From NCBI GenBank assembly GCA_018127705.1, contig CP072328.1, positions 62,001-126,000 on the forward strand: a DNA stretch of 64,000 nucleotides, written 5' to 3'. A program made the translations under genes and the position numbers. Under the pieces are notes generated by a model, which did not search any database, had not been told where the DNA came from, and saw nothing but the letters and a program-made list of their open reading frames with translations. Below, piece by piece: positions 8,681-17,251 of this stretch (positions are counted from its first letter, which is position 1; the number at the start of each line of letters is the position of its first letter). This stretch comes from TM7 phylum sp. oral taxon 349. GTDB taxonomy: Bacteria > Patescibacteriota > Saccharimonadia > Saccharimonadales > Saccharimonadaceae.

Positions 8681-9611
8681 GCGCTTGATGATACTCCTCA
8701 ATGAGGTAGAGCGGGCGTTGTTTTGTCTCGTTGAAAATCCGGCCGATATACTCGCCGATGATGCCGAGAAAGATCATTTGCACGCCGCCTAGAAACAAAA
8801 TTACTGCCATTAGCGATGAATAGCCAGCGCCAGTAGGTACGCCGAATAGCGGCCTGATTAACAGATAAAGAATATACAAAAATGCACCGCATGATATAAT
8901 CATTCCCAAAATCGACGACATTCGTAGAGGCGCAGTGGTAAAGCTAGTGACGCCGTCGATTGCTAGATTAATAAGTTTGCGGTAATTCCACTTCGTTTCG
9001 CCGGCGATGCGCGGGTCGCGGTCGTAAAAAATCTCTTTCTTTTTATAGCCGATCCAGCTGAACATTGCCTTGGTGTTGCGCTGCGACTCGCGAAATTGTT
9101 TAAGCGCATCAATGCAGCGGCGATCAAGCAGGCGGAAATCGCCGGTGTCAACTTGGATTGGGATCGTGGTTGATGATTGCAACAGCTTGTAGTACCACTG
9201 TGACGTTTTCTTTTTAAGCCAGGTCTCGCCATCGCGGCTCTTGCGGCGTGCGTAGACGTCGTCGTATCCTTGTTCCCATAGCTTGATCATGTCGGGGATT
9301 AGCTCGGGCGGGTCTTGCAAGTCGGCGTCAATGATGACGAGCGCATCTCCTTGTGCGTGGTCAATGCCGGCAATCATAGCGATCTCTTTACCAAAATTGC
9401 GCGATAGATTGATATATGATACATGACGGTTAGTTTTGGCGTATCGTTTGATGATCTCAAGCGTTTCATCGCGGCTGCCGTCGTTGACAAAAAGAAACTC
9501 GAAATTATAGCCCTTGACCGATGCCGTAAGCGCGTCAAGCCGCTCAAAAAGTGCTGCAAGCACAGCTTGCTCGTTGTAGGCAGGAATGAGGACAGAGATA
9601 GTCTTCTTCAT
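8664..9611 (-). CDS. GtrB/DPM1-like polyprenyl-phosphate glycosyltransferase (GT2)
   Basis: A 315-residue GT2 enzyme: GT-A domain with SVLIPAYNEQ at the start, VNDGSRDET near residue 46 and the DxD-type IIDADLQDPPE near 93, then two C-terminal membrane helices and a basic tail. Such enzymes move a sugar from a nucleotide donor to undecaprenyl phosphate. Pairing with the adjacent GtrA (a presumed flippase) fits a GtrA-GtrB modification module, with the GT4 as partner. The extended -10 TATAAT six bases before the ATG predicts a leaderless mRNA. Confidence 0.9.
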   Translation of the reverse strand: MKKTISVLIPAYNEQAVLAALFERLDALTASVKGYNFEFLFVNDGSRDETLEIIKRYAKTNRHVSYINLSRNFGKEIAMIAGIDHAQGDALVIIDADLQDPPELIPDMIKLWEQGYDDVYARRKSRDGETWLKKKTSQWYYKLLQSSTTIPIQVDTGDFRLLDRRCIDALKQFRESQRNTKAMFSWIGYKKKEIFYDRDPRIAGETKWNYRKLINLAIDGVTSFTTAPLRMSSILGMIISCGAFLYILYLLIRPLFGVPTGAGYSSLMAVILFLGGVQMIFLGIIGEYIGRIFNETKQRPLYLIEEYHQAHDKKQ

Positions 9612-9617
9612 GGGGTT

Positions 9618-9623
9618 ATTATA
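9618..9623 (-). promoter_or_regulatory. Extended -10 of the GT2-GtrA-GT4 operon
   Basis: On the minus strand TGA then TATAAT (9623-9618) is followed by six bases and the ATG at 9611. No Shine-Dalgarno fits, so the start codon should be at the 5' end of the message. It lies just beyond the end of sucD. Confidence 0.65.
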
Positions 9624-10484
9624 TCATTTTATACGTGCTATTAGCTTGTCGATCGACGTTGCGGTTACAGCGCCGGCGGCTTGTAAACGAGTTGTCTTTG
9701 CGGCGGCGGATTCAAGCTCGTTTGTGCCGAGAATTGCTCCGGCGTGCCCAAGCTGCACGCCGCGTGGTGCATGGTGTCCGGCAATATATGCATACACCGG
9801 TTTGCTGATATGTTGCTTAATATGATCGGCGGCGGTAATCTCGCTCGTGCCGCCAATTTCACCAATCATAACGATACGTGCAATATCCGGGTCGTGTTCA
9901 AAGAGATTAAGACAATCCGTGAAGCCTATGCCGCGCACCATATCGCCACCGATTCCGATGATATATTTTTGCCCGAATCCGCGCTGAGTGAGTAGGCTCA
10001 TTGCTTCGTATGTAAGTGTACCGCTGCGGCTGACAATTGCTGTATTGCCTGGTACTGCGAGCGTTGTGGGTATAATACCGAGGCTATGGACGCCGGGAAT
10101 TAGTACGCCGGGACAATTTGGGCCAACGAGCACTGACGACGAGCGTGCTAATCGTTGCGTAATATACAACATATCATGAACAGGGATATTCTCGGTGATG
10201 CAGATAATGAGCGGAATATGCGCATCAATTGCTTCAAGGACTGCGGCTTTGGCATGTGGCGCGGGAACAAAAATTATTGAGGTGTCGACAGTATGCTTAA
10301 CTTGAATATCGGCAATTGTACGGTAAACTGGTATGCCGTAGACATCTTTGATTTGTTGATTTGGTGATGTGCCGCCAATGATTCGTGTGCCGTATGCGAG
10401 CATATTTTTAGCGTGTGCCGTGCCGCCGCTGCCAGTAATACCCTGAATGACGACATTCCGGCGGGTGAATAGCTCTGGTGTCAT
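9624..10484 (-). CDS. sucD: Succinate-CoA ligase subunit alpha
   Basis: A 286-residue protein of normal SucD length. The N-terminal Rossmann domain has GITGSGGTAHAKNML. The ligase half contains GPNCPGVL near residue 120 and GHAGAIL near 246, whose histidine is phosphorylated during catalysis. With SucC it interconverts succinate, CoA and a nucleoside triphosphate with succinyl-CoA. The start overlaps the end of sucC by four bases. The usual G-K-R-M before the histidine is G-V-Q-L here, so nucleotide or acid specificity might differ. Confidence 0.9.
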   Translation of the reverse strand: MTPELFTRRNVVIQGITGSGGTAHAKNMLAYGTRIIGGTSPNQQIKDVYGIPVYRTIADIQVKHTVDTSIIFVPAPHAKAAVLEAIDAHIPLIICITENIPVHDMLYITQRLARSSSVLVGPNCPGVLIPGVHSLGIIPTTLAVPGNTAIVSRSGTLTYEAMSLLTQRGFGQKYIIGIGGDMVRGIGFTDCLNLFEHDPDIARIVMIGEIGGTSEITAADHIKQHISKPVYAYIAGHHAPRGVQLGHAGAILGTNELESAAAKTTRLQAAGAVTATSIDKLIARIK

Positions 10485-11539
10485 GAGAGTGCCTCCAATG
10501 CATCAGCAAGAGTATTGTATAGCGGTATACTTGCATCAGCGAGCAATTGTTTTGCTTTGTTGGCGCGGTTACCGACGAGGCGGACGTGCAGCGGCGGTAA
10601 GTCTGGAAACGTTTCTTTTGCGCCTAGAATAGCTTGCGCAACGTCGTCGCAGCGGACAATTCCACCGAAGATATTGATAATAATTGCTGTTACGTGCGGT
10701 AATGCGCTGATACGGCGAAAACAGTCCATGATTTTTTGCGGCGTAGCATTACCGCCAATATCTAAAAAATTCGCAGGTGTGAAGCCGGCATTCGCAACCG
10801 CATCAACCGTTGCCATCGCAAGCCCGGCGCCGTTAGCAATGGTAGCAATCGTACCGTTTTGGTCAAGCGTAACGAAATTATTGCCCTCAGGTGTTTCATC
10901 AAAGTGCCACTCAGGGTGGCGAAAAAACGCTGCGTCGTCGAGCGTAATTTTCGCGTCGCCTGCGACCAGTATTCCGTCTGTGGTCAAAATCAGCGGGTTG
11001 ATTTCGAGTAGTAAACAGTCGTTGCTTACAAAGCAATGATGCGTGTTGGCAATGATATCTTGCAACAAGAAAGCCTTATCAGGGACGTCAAGACAATCAG
11101 CCAGTTCGTCGCCTAATGTCTCAAATGAGCGCTGATCAACCGAATGGCTGAAGAAGGCTTCGCTGTCTTGCTCTTCAACTTCAATACCGCCGTTTGTGTT
11201 GGCGAGTAGCTCAATCTGGCTAGTCTCACGATTGATGATAAGCGAGAAATAGAACTCGCGTTTGATGTCAATTAGCTCTTCAGCAAGAAGCTTCTGCGGC
11301 GTGAACCCGTGAATTGTACGACCAAATAATGCGGTAATAGCAGGTTGTAGGTCACTCGGTTCGCGTACAATAATGACGCCGCCTGCTTTGCCGCGCCTGC
11401 CGGTCGGCACCTGCGACTTCAGAACAACAGGGGTGGAGATGCTTGTCTGTGAATCGTCTATTCCAACAATTGCTCCGTGCGGGGTTGGAACTTTAGCGGC
11501 GACGAGTAACTGCTTAGCTTCATATTCGAGTAGTTTCAT
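10481..11539 (-). CDS. sucC: Succinate-CoA ligase subunit beta (ATP-grasp)
   Basis: A 352-residue SucC-like protein, slightly shorter than the usual 385-390. It starts MKLLEYEAKQLLVAAKVPTP, has the ATP-grasp Lys/Gly region (VLKSQVPTGRRGKAGGV) near residue 36-52 and the CoA-ligase motif LDIGGNATPQKI near 238. It heads the sucCD pair. On the minus strand the message starts with a strong hairpin (11554-11591) about 15 bases before the ATG, a possible regulatory structure. Confidence 0.9.
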   Translation of the reverse strand: MKLLEYEAKQLLVAAKVPTPHGAIVGIDDSQTSISTPVVLKSQVPTGRRGKAGGVIIVREPSDLQPAITALFGRTIHGFTPQKLLAEELIDIKREFYFSLIINRETSQIELLANTNGGIEVEEQDSEAFFSHSVDQRSFETLGDELADCLDVPDKAFLLQDIIANTHHCFVSNDCLLLEINPLILTTDGILVAGDAKITLDDAAFFRHPEWHFDETPEGNNFVTLDQNGTIATIANGAGLAMATVDAVANAGFTPANFLDIGGNATPQKIMDCFRRISALPHVTAIIINIFGGIVRCDDVAQAILGAKETFPDLPPLHVRLVGNRANKAKQLLADASIPLYNTLADALEALS

Positions 11540-11553
11540 ATAAGTTTCCTATT

Positions 11554-11591
11554 CCCGTAGGGCGTGTTTTTTGTAAAAAACGTTCTACGGG
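11554..11591 (-). promoter_or_regulatory. Hairpin in the sucC 5' leader
   Basis: CCCGTAG at 11554-11560 pairs with CTACGGG at 11585-11591, and the interior also pairs (T-run against A-run). It sits just upstream of sucC. A half copy of the same motif (CCCGTAGGGCGTTTTTATTG) recurs at 11820-11839 without the closing arm. It could be an attenuator or a protein-binding site. Confidence 0.5.
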
Positions 11592-12444
11592 TAAGTTATT
11601 CATCTAAGTCTTCTTGCACATAGTCGGTAATAAACCATAAACAATTAATATCCTGATTAGTCTTCTAGTAGTTGATCGCTAAAGGTCTCATCTCGAGAAT
11701 TGCTGATAAGCAGATAATATATAGGCTAGAGCTGTTTAATAGGTTAGTGGTTTGGCGAATTCTCAAAATCATGCAGTATGCCCTGATTAAAATAATGAAG
11801 TTACATTACTTCTATTCTACCCGTAGGGCGTTTTTATTGCAAAACATGTCTTAACGCATGGCATAAATACATGTTAGAAGTTAACCTAAAGTCATAACCA
11901 ACTTTGTGTCTTTTATTATTTTTTCCTATCTTTCATATCCTTTTTTACGCCTCTCTCCATAAAAAATACCGGATATCGATATCCGGTATTTTTTATCTAT
12001 TTTACCCCTGTTATCTTTTATTCTTTTTTCTCTTCTTTTATATATAAATATATAGAAGAGAATTATAGAGGAAAATCATAGAGAATAATTACGAAAAGAA
12101 TTTAGGCATAAATAAAATATGGAAGCAGTAGATAAACAGACAAACAGTTCTAGCTTATCCTTTACATAGTATTTAGGCAATTGGTTTGAGTGATTTAGGC
12201 TGAACTGAGTTGGTTAGGTTAAAAGTACTGCGATATGGTTAACCCTAACATACATCTAGCAGCTCGTATCTAGTGTAGCATTCTCAAAGCTAGACAGGCT
12301 GTAGGAATTTCATGGGATCATTTTGCCTATATAGCCGTATGTAGTCGTAAATACCATATGCCATATGAGAACGCTCTAGACAGCGTTATAGAGTTAGGGC
12401 TGTTTTGGGTTGAGTAGTTAAACCGTGGCTGCTAGGAGCTATAT
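11592..12444. other. Long AT-rich gap without a convincing gene
   Basis: About 850 bases between divergent sucC and the 889-residue protein gene. I see no convincing protein; a 60-codon frame at 11672-11854 has no start signal or domain pattern. It holds a half copy of the sucC leader hairpin (11820-11845), a perfect palindrome (11961-11994) and an AT-rich hairpin with arms TTCTCTTCT (12028-12036) and AGAAGAGAA (12054-12062). A non-coding RNA is possible, but none matched a family I know. Confidence 0.5.
11961..11994. terminator. Perfect 34-base palindromic bidirectional terminator-like element
   Basis: Arms of 17 bases (11961-11977 and 11978-11994) are exact reverse complements: a run of six A, then TACCGG, then ATATC, mirrored and ending in six T. 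It would act as an intrinsic terminator from both sides. No annotated gene ends at it on either strand, which suggests an unrecognised transcript. Confidence 0.75.
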
Positions 12445-12473
12445 TTGACGAAATAATGTTCAGCAGCTATCAT
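12445..12473 (+). promoter_or_regulatory. Promoter of the 12.5-17 kb module
   Basis: TTGACG at 12445-12450, a 17-base spacer and TATCAT at 12468-12473. The ATG at 12481 follows after seven bases, so the message is predicted to be leaderless. Confidence 0.6.
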
Positions 12474-12480
12474 AATTGTC

Positions 12481-15150
12481 ATGAAATTAAAGATGCTGCA
12501 CTTTTTTAAGGCAAATAAACACGACCTAAGTATAGGCATTACACTTTTTAGCTTGAGTTTTCTATTCTATGTGGTATTTGCAGCTATCATCACGATAATA
12601 GCGAGAGGTTATGATAGTTTAAACGCTTTTTTTGATGCAGACACGTTCAGAGTGTATGCTGATATGACCGTTGCCAATTACACGCACTATAGGACGATTG
12701 TGCATCCATTATTCGTCATATTAACTCAACCGTTTGTTTTAATAGTTAATTTTTTCACAAGGAACACCGTAGCAGCGTGCGTCTTAGTGCAAACGTTTGT
12801 GTCTGCTGTAAATATTACTCTTTTGTATGGTTGTCTTCGAAAAATTGGATTAAACACCAAGCGATCACTCGCTGTCAGTGTGCTATTTGCGCTCACTGTA
12901 CCTCAATTTATTTTCTCGGTTACGCTTGAAACATATATATTTGCTCAGCTTGGACTACTCATTATGTGGCTATGCGCCTTGTTCTTTGTTAAGAAAAAAA
13001 CACTAAATTTGAATGATTATACTGTGTTGGCGCTACTTGGTATTGCAAGTCTTAGTATAACAGTTACAAATTTTGTGCAATATATTATTGTGTTGCTTAT
13101 CGTTATAGCGCTAAACAGAAAAGAAACAAAAAAGTTGACGAAAATATCTATACTAGTTGTTTCGGCTTTATGTATTACTACTACCATCGCACAAATACAA
13201 AGCGTTGTATGGCCGTCTTCTGTAGACTTCTTCAAGGGCAATATATCTGCGATCGTCAAAAAAGATTCAGAAGAGCTGCTATATATTGAAAAGCAGAGCT
13301 CAATTATGTCACGAGTTACTAAGCAAATAAGACACAATACTACTGCGAATATCCCGCTATTTATTACCAAGAATGGAGATGAGCGCGAAACTGAATTTAG
13401 AGCATACAGCATAAAGGGTAATGTTGTTACTAATATAGTTGCCTACACTATGTTTATCGCTATCGCCGTGATTCATGGGCGATTTATCAGAAAACATCGT
13501 AAGACATTACTAACCACCAACAAGATATATTCAGGCATGATAGCTGCATACATTGTTAATTTCGCGTTCCACATGTGTTATGGAAATCTGTCTGGTTTTC
13601 TCTACACTCCTCACTATAATTTTTTATTAATTTTAGCGACCGCTTACGTTTGGCGTAACTCTAACGGGTTATCAAGATTAACCAAAAACCAGCGCATTCT
13701 TTCAGGACTTTTCTTTTTGGTGATTGTATCTCAAACTATAGGTCTTATATGGTTAACTAAGGAGATTGTGTCAGCGTACGGTGTGCACTGTACGGTACCT
13801 AAGACCTTAGCGATATGTGTTGCTTGTGTTGGTGTTATGTGTGCGATTTTACTATGGGCACTTCGGTCTCGAAAGAAATATATTATTTTTGTCTTACTAT
13901 CGGTTGTGGCCATGCTGATCGGCGTTAAGCTGTTTAACTCGTATTTTACAAATCGTCAAAACGCAATAACTCAATCAAAGCAATTACTGCTTAAAGATAG
14001 TCAGGTGCGCAAGGGGGTTGAAGACTTAGACGCCTATTATAACGAGCTTGATAATAAATTGTTAAGTGAAAAATTTAAAGTACAAAAATACGGAAGAACT
14101 AACAGAAAAAAGGCAGATTTTTTCTATTTTGGTATGGTTGACCGAAGGAAGATGGTGTATCGTAGGGGAAAATTATATGATTTGTTTACAAAAGAAGTCA
14201 TAAAAAAATGGAGTGTTAAAGCCGAATTTATCATTCCGAGTGAGTACACTGTTGCATTGTTAGACGAGAATAATAAACTTGTGAAGATTTTTGAAAATGA
14301 AGATGGTGTTTTTGTCAAGGAAGATGACGCGGAAGCTATACTCACAAAAGGTAGTGAAAAATTCAAGTTGCCTCGTTTTGAAGGTAAAAAATATGCACGT
14401 ATTCTACGTGTACTGCATCAAGAACTTCTCTTCAATATCCACAATGGGATTCCAAAGCCAAATATATTAACATATAAGGATGGTGGCGGCTGGTATCGAG
14501 ACGGCATGGTCATGACAATGGCGCTTGAATACACGAATAACCAACATGTACTAGAAAAATGGGTTGCGTCATTGAAAGATATCTATGATCATCACGCAGG
14601 AGATGAAGCGGACAACCCTGGAGAGCTTCTATATATCCTTGGCGCAGTAAAGAATAATCGGCAGGATCTCGTTGATAAAATCTTTGCGGAGGTTAAAAGT
14701 AAAGCCAGAGACGGTCATTTTAGCGGTCCGTGCGATGGCACATGGCAGACTTATTATCCGACAGCCTTACTACTTAATGGAGCGAGGAAGATTGGACAAA
14801 ATCTGCCAGTAGAATTATCTTTACCAAATATTGATGACGGGTACGGAGTTTTGACCTGGTGGTATCCAGACAGGAGAATTATTAACGACGGATTGAAACA
14901 AAAACATAGTGATAAAAATGTCGAGAAATGGCCATACCTGACTTGGGCTGAAGCTCACTATCGTGGAAATGATTCGTCTGTCTACATTCTTGATGAAGTA
15001 TACCCATTATCGTACGAAGGGTCTATTACAGGGGCTCGTCATGTTACTTCGCAGAATTTTTTCAATAGTTTCTATACTCAGGATCAAGGTCTGTCTCTGT
15101 CGCATACATGGCATGCTGCTGAAATGTTTTTGTTACTAAATGAATTGTAA
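12481..15150 (+). CDS. Large membrane protein, GT-C-like with C-terminal soluble domain
   Basis: An 889-residue protein. The first 500 residues hold about eleven hydrophobic helices. The first outer loop contains acidic residues in FFDADTFRVYADM (about 50-62), as in GT-C glycosyltransferases that use polyprenyl-phosphate sugars. Residues about 510-640 are a charged soluble region. The last 240 residues (GGWYRDGMVMTMALEY, DGTWQTYYPTALL, TWWYPDRR) are aromatic-rich and look like an alpha/alpha-barrel or carbohydrate-active domain. Function is inference. The next two genes are a UbiA prenyltransferase and a HAD-GtrA fusion, which suits use of a lipid-linked sugar. Base composition is more AT-rich than at the left end. 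Confidence 0.65.
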   Translation: MKLKMLHFFKANKHDLSIGITLFSLSFLFYVVFAAIITIIARGYDSLNAFFDADTFRVYADMTVANYTHYRTIVHPLFVILTQPFVLIVNFFTRNTVAACVLVQTFVSAVNITLLYGCLRKIGLNTKRSLAVSVLFALTVPQFIFSVTLETYIFAQLGLLIMWLCALFFVKKKTLNLNDYTVLALLGIASLSITVTNFVQYIIVLLIVIALNRKETKKLTKISILVVSALCITTTIAQIQSVVWPSSVDFFKGNISAIVKKDSEELLYIEKQSSIMSRVTKQIRHNTTANIPLFITKNGDERETEFRAYSIKGNVVTNIVAYTMFIAIAVIHGRFIRKHRKTLLTTNKIYSGMIAAYIVNFAFHMCYGNLSGFLYTPHYNFLLILATAYVWRNSNGLSRLTKNQRILSGLFFLVIVSQTIGLIWLTKEIVSAYGVHCTVPKTLAICVACVGVMCAILLWALRSRKKYIIFVLLSVVAMLIGVKLFNSYFTNRQNAITQSKQLLLKDSQVRKGVEDLDAYYNELDNKLLSEKFKVQKYGRTNRKKADFFYFGMVDRRKMVYRRGKLYDLFTKEVIKKWSVKAEFIIPSEYTVALLDENNKLVKIFENEDGVFVKEDDAEAILTKGSEKFKLPRFEGKKYARILRVLHQELLFNIHNGIPKPNILTYKDGGGWYRDGMVMTMALEYTNNQHVLEKWVASLKDIYDHHAGDEADNPGELLYILGAVKNNRQDLVDKIFAEVKSKARDGHFSGPCDGTWQTYYPTALLLNGARKIGQNLPVELSLPNIDDGYGVLTWWYPDRRIINDGLKQKHSDKNVEKWPYLTWAEAHYRGNDSSVYILDEVYPLSYEGSITGARHVTSQNFFNSFYTQDQGLSLSHTWHAAEMFLLLNEL

Positions 15151-15157
15151 TTATAGC

Positions 15158-16021
15158 ATGGAAAAATGTAAGAATATTATTCAGCTAGCTAGACCAAGGC
15201 ATTACATCAAGAATATTCTCATTTTATTACCTTTGTTTTTCGGCGGCCTATTGTTTGATTGCGGTCTTATTGTCAAAGCACTTATTGCTTTTACGTCATT
15301 CTCGTTTATTGCCTCGACTGTTTATATCATAAATGACATCAAAGATGTAAAAAACGACCGACGCCATAAAACGAAATACAAGCGTCCAATTGCTTCTGGC
15401 GCTGTCCGCATACGAGATGCAATTGTCGCAGCGTGTGCTCTATTTTTCGTTTCGATCGCGATCAATGTGCTTGCGTTTGGAATCAACTTGTCGCTTGCTG
15501 TTTTGCTTGGTTATTTCTTCATCAATATACTGTACAGTGTTTTTGGACTAAAAAACATTCCGATTATTGACGTTTTCATTCTCTCGGCAGGATTCATTCT
15601 AAGAATTATTTATGGCGGGTTGGCCCTTGGAATTCCCGTTTCTAAATGGCTTTATTTGACGATTTTTGCTTTTTCTTTTTACATGGGGCTTGGCAAACGG
15701 CGCAATGAGCTTATAAATAACAAAGACTCGACACGTCCAGTCAACAAATTCTACACGAAGGATTTTCTTGATAAAAATATGTATGTATGCTTGACGCTTG
15801 GAATTGTGTTTTATTCGCTTTGGACGATAGCTCCGCCCTACGATCATTCGTTGCTTTTTTGGACGATACCAATTGTTATGGTTATTATCATGAATTACAG
15901 TTTGTTGATCGAAAGAGAAGAGTCCGAGGGTGACCCAGTTAACGTCTTGCTCGGGAGCATAAACCTTAAACTACTATTACTATTATATGCTACCGCTTTG
16001 ATGGGTGTAATCTACCTATGA
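15158..16021 (+). CDS. UbiA prenyltransferase, DPPR-synthase-like
   Basis: About 287 residues with eight to nine membrane helices. The start resembles decaprenyl-phosphate phosphoribosyltransferase (IQLARPRHYIKNILILLPLFFGG). The first Asp-rich motif is NDIKDVKNDRRHKTKYKRP, near residues 61-79. In mycobacteria this family joins phosphoribose to decaprenyl phosphate, the first step to decaprenyl-phospho-arabinose. ATG at 15158 is preferred because the family starts a few residues before ARP; an in-frame ATG at 15140 overlaps the previous gene. It overlaps the next gene by four bases. Confidence 0.82.
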   Translation: MEKCKNIIQLARPRHYIKNILILLPLFFGGLLFDCGLIVKALIAFTSFSFIASTVYIINDIKDVKNDRRHKTKYKRPIASGAVRIRDAIVAACALFFVSIAINVLAFGINLSLAVLLGYFFINILYSVFGLKNIPIIDVFILSAGFILRIIYGGLALGIPVSKWLYLTIFAFSFYMGLGKRRNELINNKDSTRPVNKFYTKDFLDKNMYVCLTLGIVFYSLWTIAPPYDHSLLFWTIPIVMVIIMNYSLLIEREESEGDPVNVLLGSINLKLLLLLYATALMGVIYL

Positions 16022-16995
16022 TACTTAATCTTTACGATTTTGACAAAACCATCTACGACGGAGATTCAACACTTGACTTCTATCGTTTTTGTCTCAAAAA
16101 AGACAAAAAGTTACTGCGTTTTTTGCCACAACAGATTAAAGGGCTTATTGGATATGCTACCGGCGTTTATTCAAAAGAAAAATATAAAAGTCTTTTTTTC
16201 AGCTTCTTTCGCGGGATTGATAATGTGGACAAGCGTGTCGATGAATTTTGGGTAATATCGAAAAAGAAAATAAAACAGTGGTACAAGAATGATCTCGCAC
16301 CGCATAAAGTTATCATCTCTGCTTCGCCTGAATTCCTTCTTCGTCCGGTTGCTGGTGAGATAAATAGTATGCGTATTATTGCTAGCCCTGTTGATAAAAG
16401 AACAGGGGAATTTAAAGGCCTCAATTGCTATGGTGCAGAAAAAGTACGAAGGCTAGAGGAATCCTACCCGCACTCTTTTATTCAAAATACATATAGCGAT
16501 AGCCTGTCAGATCTACCGATGCTAAAATTAGCGCAAAATCCATACATCGTGAAAGGCGATCGCATCATAAAGCTTAACGACTATGATAGGCTACCTATTA
16601 TTCAGTATTTCTTTAGCAGGAAGTTTATAGCGTTCCTCATTGTTGGTATGATTAATGCAATTCTAGGCGTCTTTCTGTCCTATCTATTTTTCATATTACT
16701 ACAGAATACTATTTTGGCTTTAATTTGCGGCTTTTTGACGAGCTTAGTCCCATCATACTTCTTAAATAGCACGTTTACATTTCGTGAGAAAAATTATAGC
16801 TTTCGGTATTTTTATAAGTTTTGTCTTTCGTACATACCAAACCTACTTATTCAAGTTATAAGCGTATCAATTCTTGATAAACTCTATGGTGATAGTAAAA
16901 TTTTACTCTACATTGCGTCCGTTAGTATTAGCGTTCCTGTGACATTTCTGATTTTAACTATTTTTACGTTTAAGCATAAAGTACAAGAAAGATAG
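16018..16995 (+). CDS. HAD-IB phosphatase fused to GtrA-like membrane domain
   Basis: A 325-residue fusion. Residues 1-190 form a HAD-IB phosphatase with motif I YDFDKTIYDGD (D7 and D9), motif II Ser in ISASPEFLL, and motif III/IV YSDSLSDLPML. Residues about 196-325 are a GtrA-like domain with four helices (FIAFLIVGMINAILGV, then YFLNSTFTFREKN). By analogy with decaprenyl-phosphoribose metabolism the phosphatase could remove the 5-phosphate and the GtrA part could help translocation. Substrate is inference. It overlaps the UbiA gene by four bases. Confidence 0.82.
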   Translation: MILNLYDFDKTIYDGDSTLDFYRFCLKKDKKLLRFLPQQIKGLIGYATGVYSKEKYKSLFFSFFRGIDNVDKRVDEFWVISKKKIKQWYKNDLAPHKVIISASPEFLLRPVAGEINSMRIIASPVDKRTGEFKGLNCYGAEKVRRLEESYPHSFIQNTYSDSLSDLPMLKLAQNPYIVKGDRIIKLNDYDRLPIIQYFFSRKFIAFLIVGMINAILGVFLSYLFFILLQNTILALICGFLTSLVPSYFLNSTFTFREKNYSFRYFYKFCLSYIPNLLIQVISVSILDKLYGDSKILLYIASVSISVPVTFLILTIFTFKHKVQER

Positions 16996-17251
16996 AATCG
17001 TTACACTATTTTATCTTTCTTATATTTCAAGTTTGGTATATTCATGCAGGCTTTTTGGTGGATTCGTCTGCTATTAGTAGCTCTATATAGTATGATCTTG
17101 TTGGTAACGTATAGAAGAGTAACTGAAAAAGTAGCCAATTTGTTGAAGCTATGCTAAAAAGTAAACAAAAATAAAACTCATTACACTATTAATCAGACAT
17201 AAAAGGAATATTTAGACGACCGTACCACGTAGGCGATTACTGTGCGAAAAG

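Noticed and set aside
10515-11039. A 174-codon plus-strand open frame opposite sucC
   Set aside because: It is antisense to a well-supported sucC, has low-complexity Ser/Ile content and no start signal. It is a shadow of sucC codon usage.
11672-11854. A 60-codon frame in the long gap after sucC
   Set aside because: No ribosome-binding site or promoter at a useful distance, and no family pattern. The region is AT-rich and holds repeat-like DNA.
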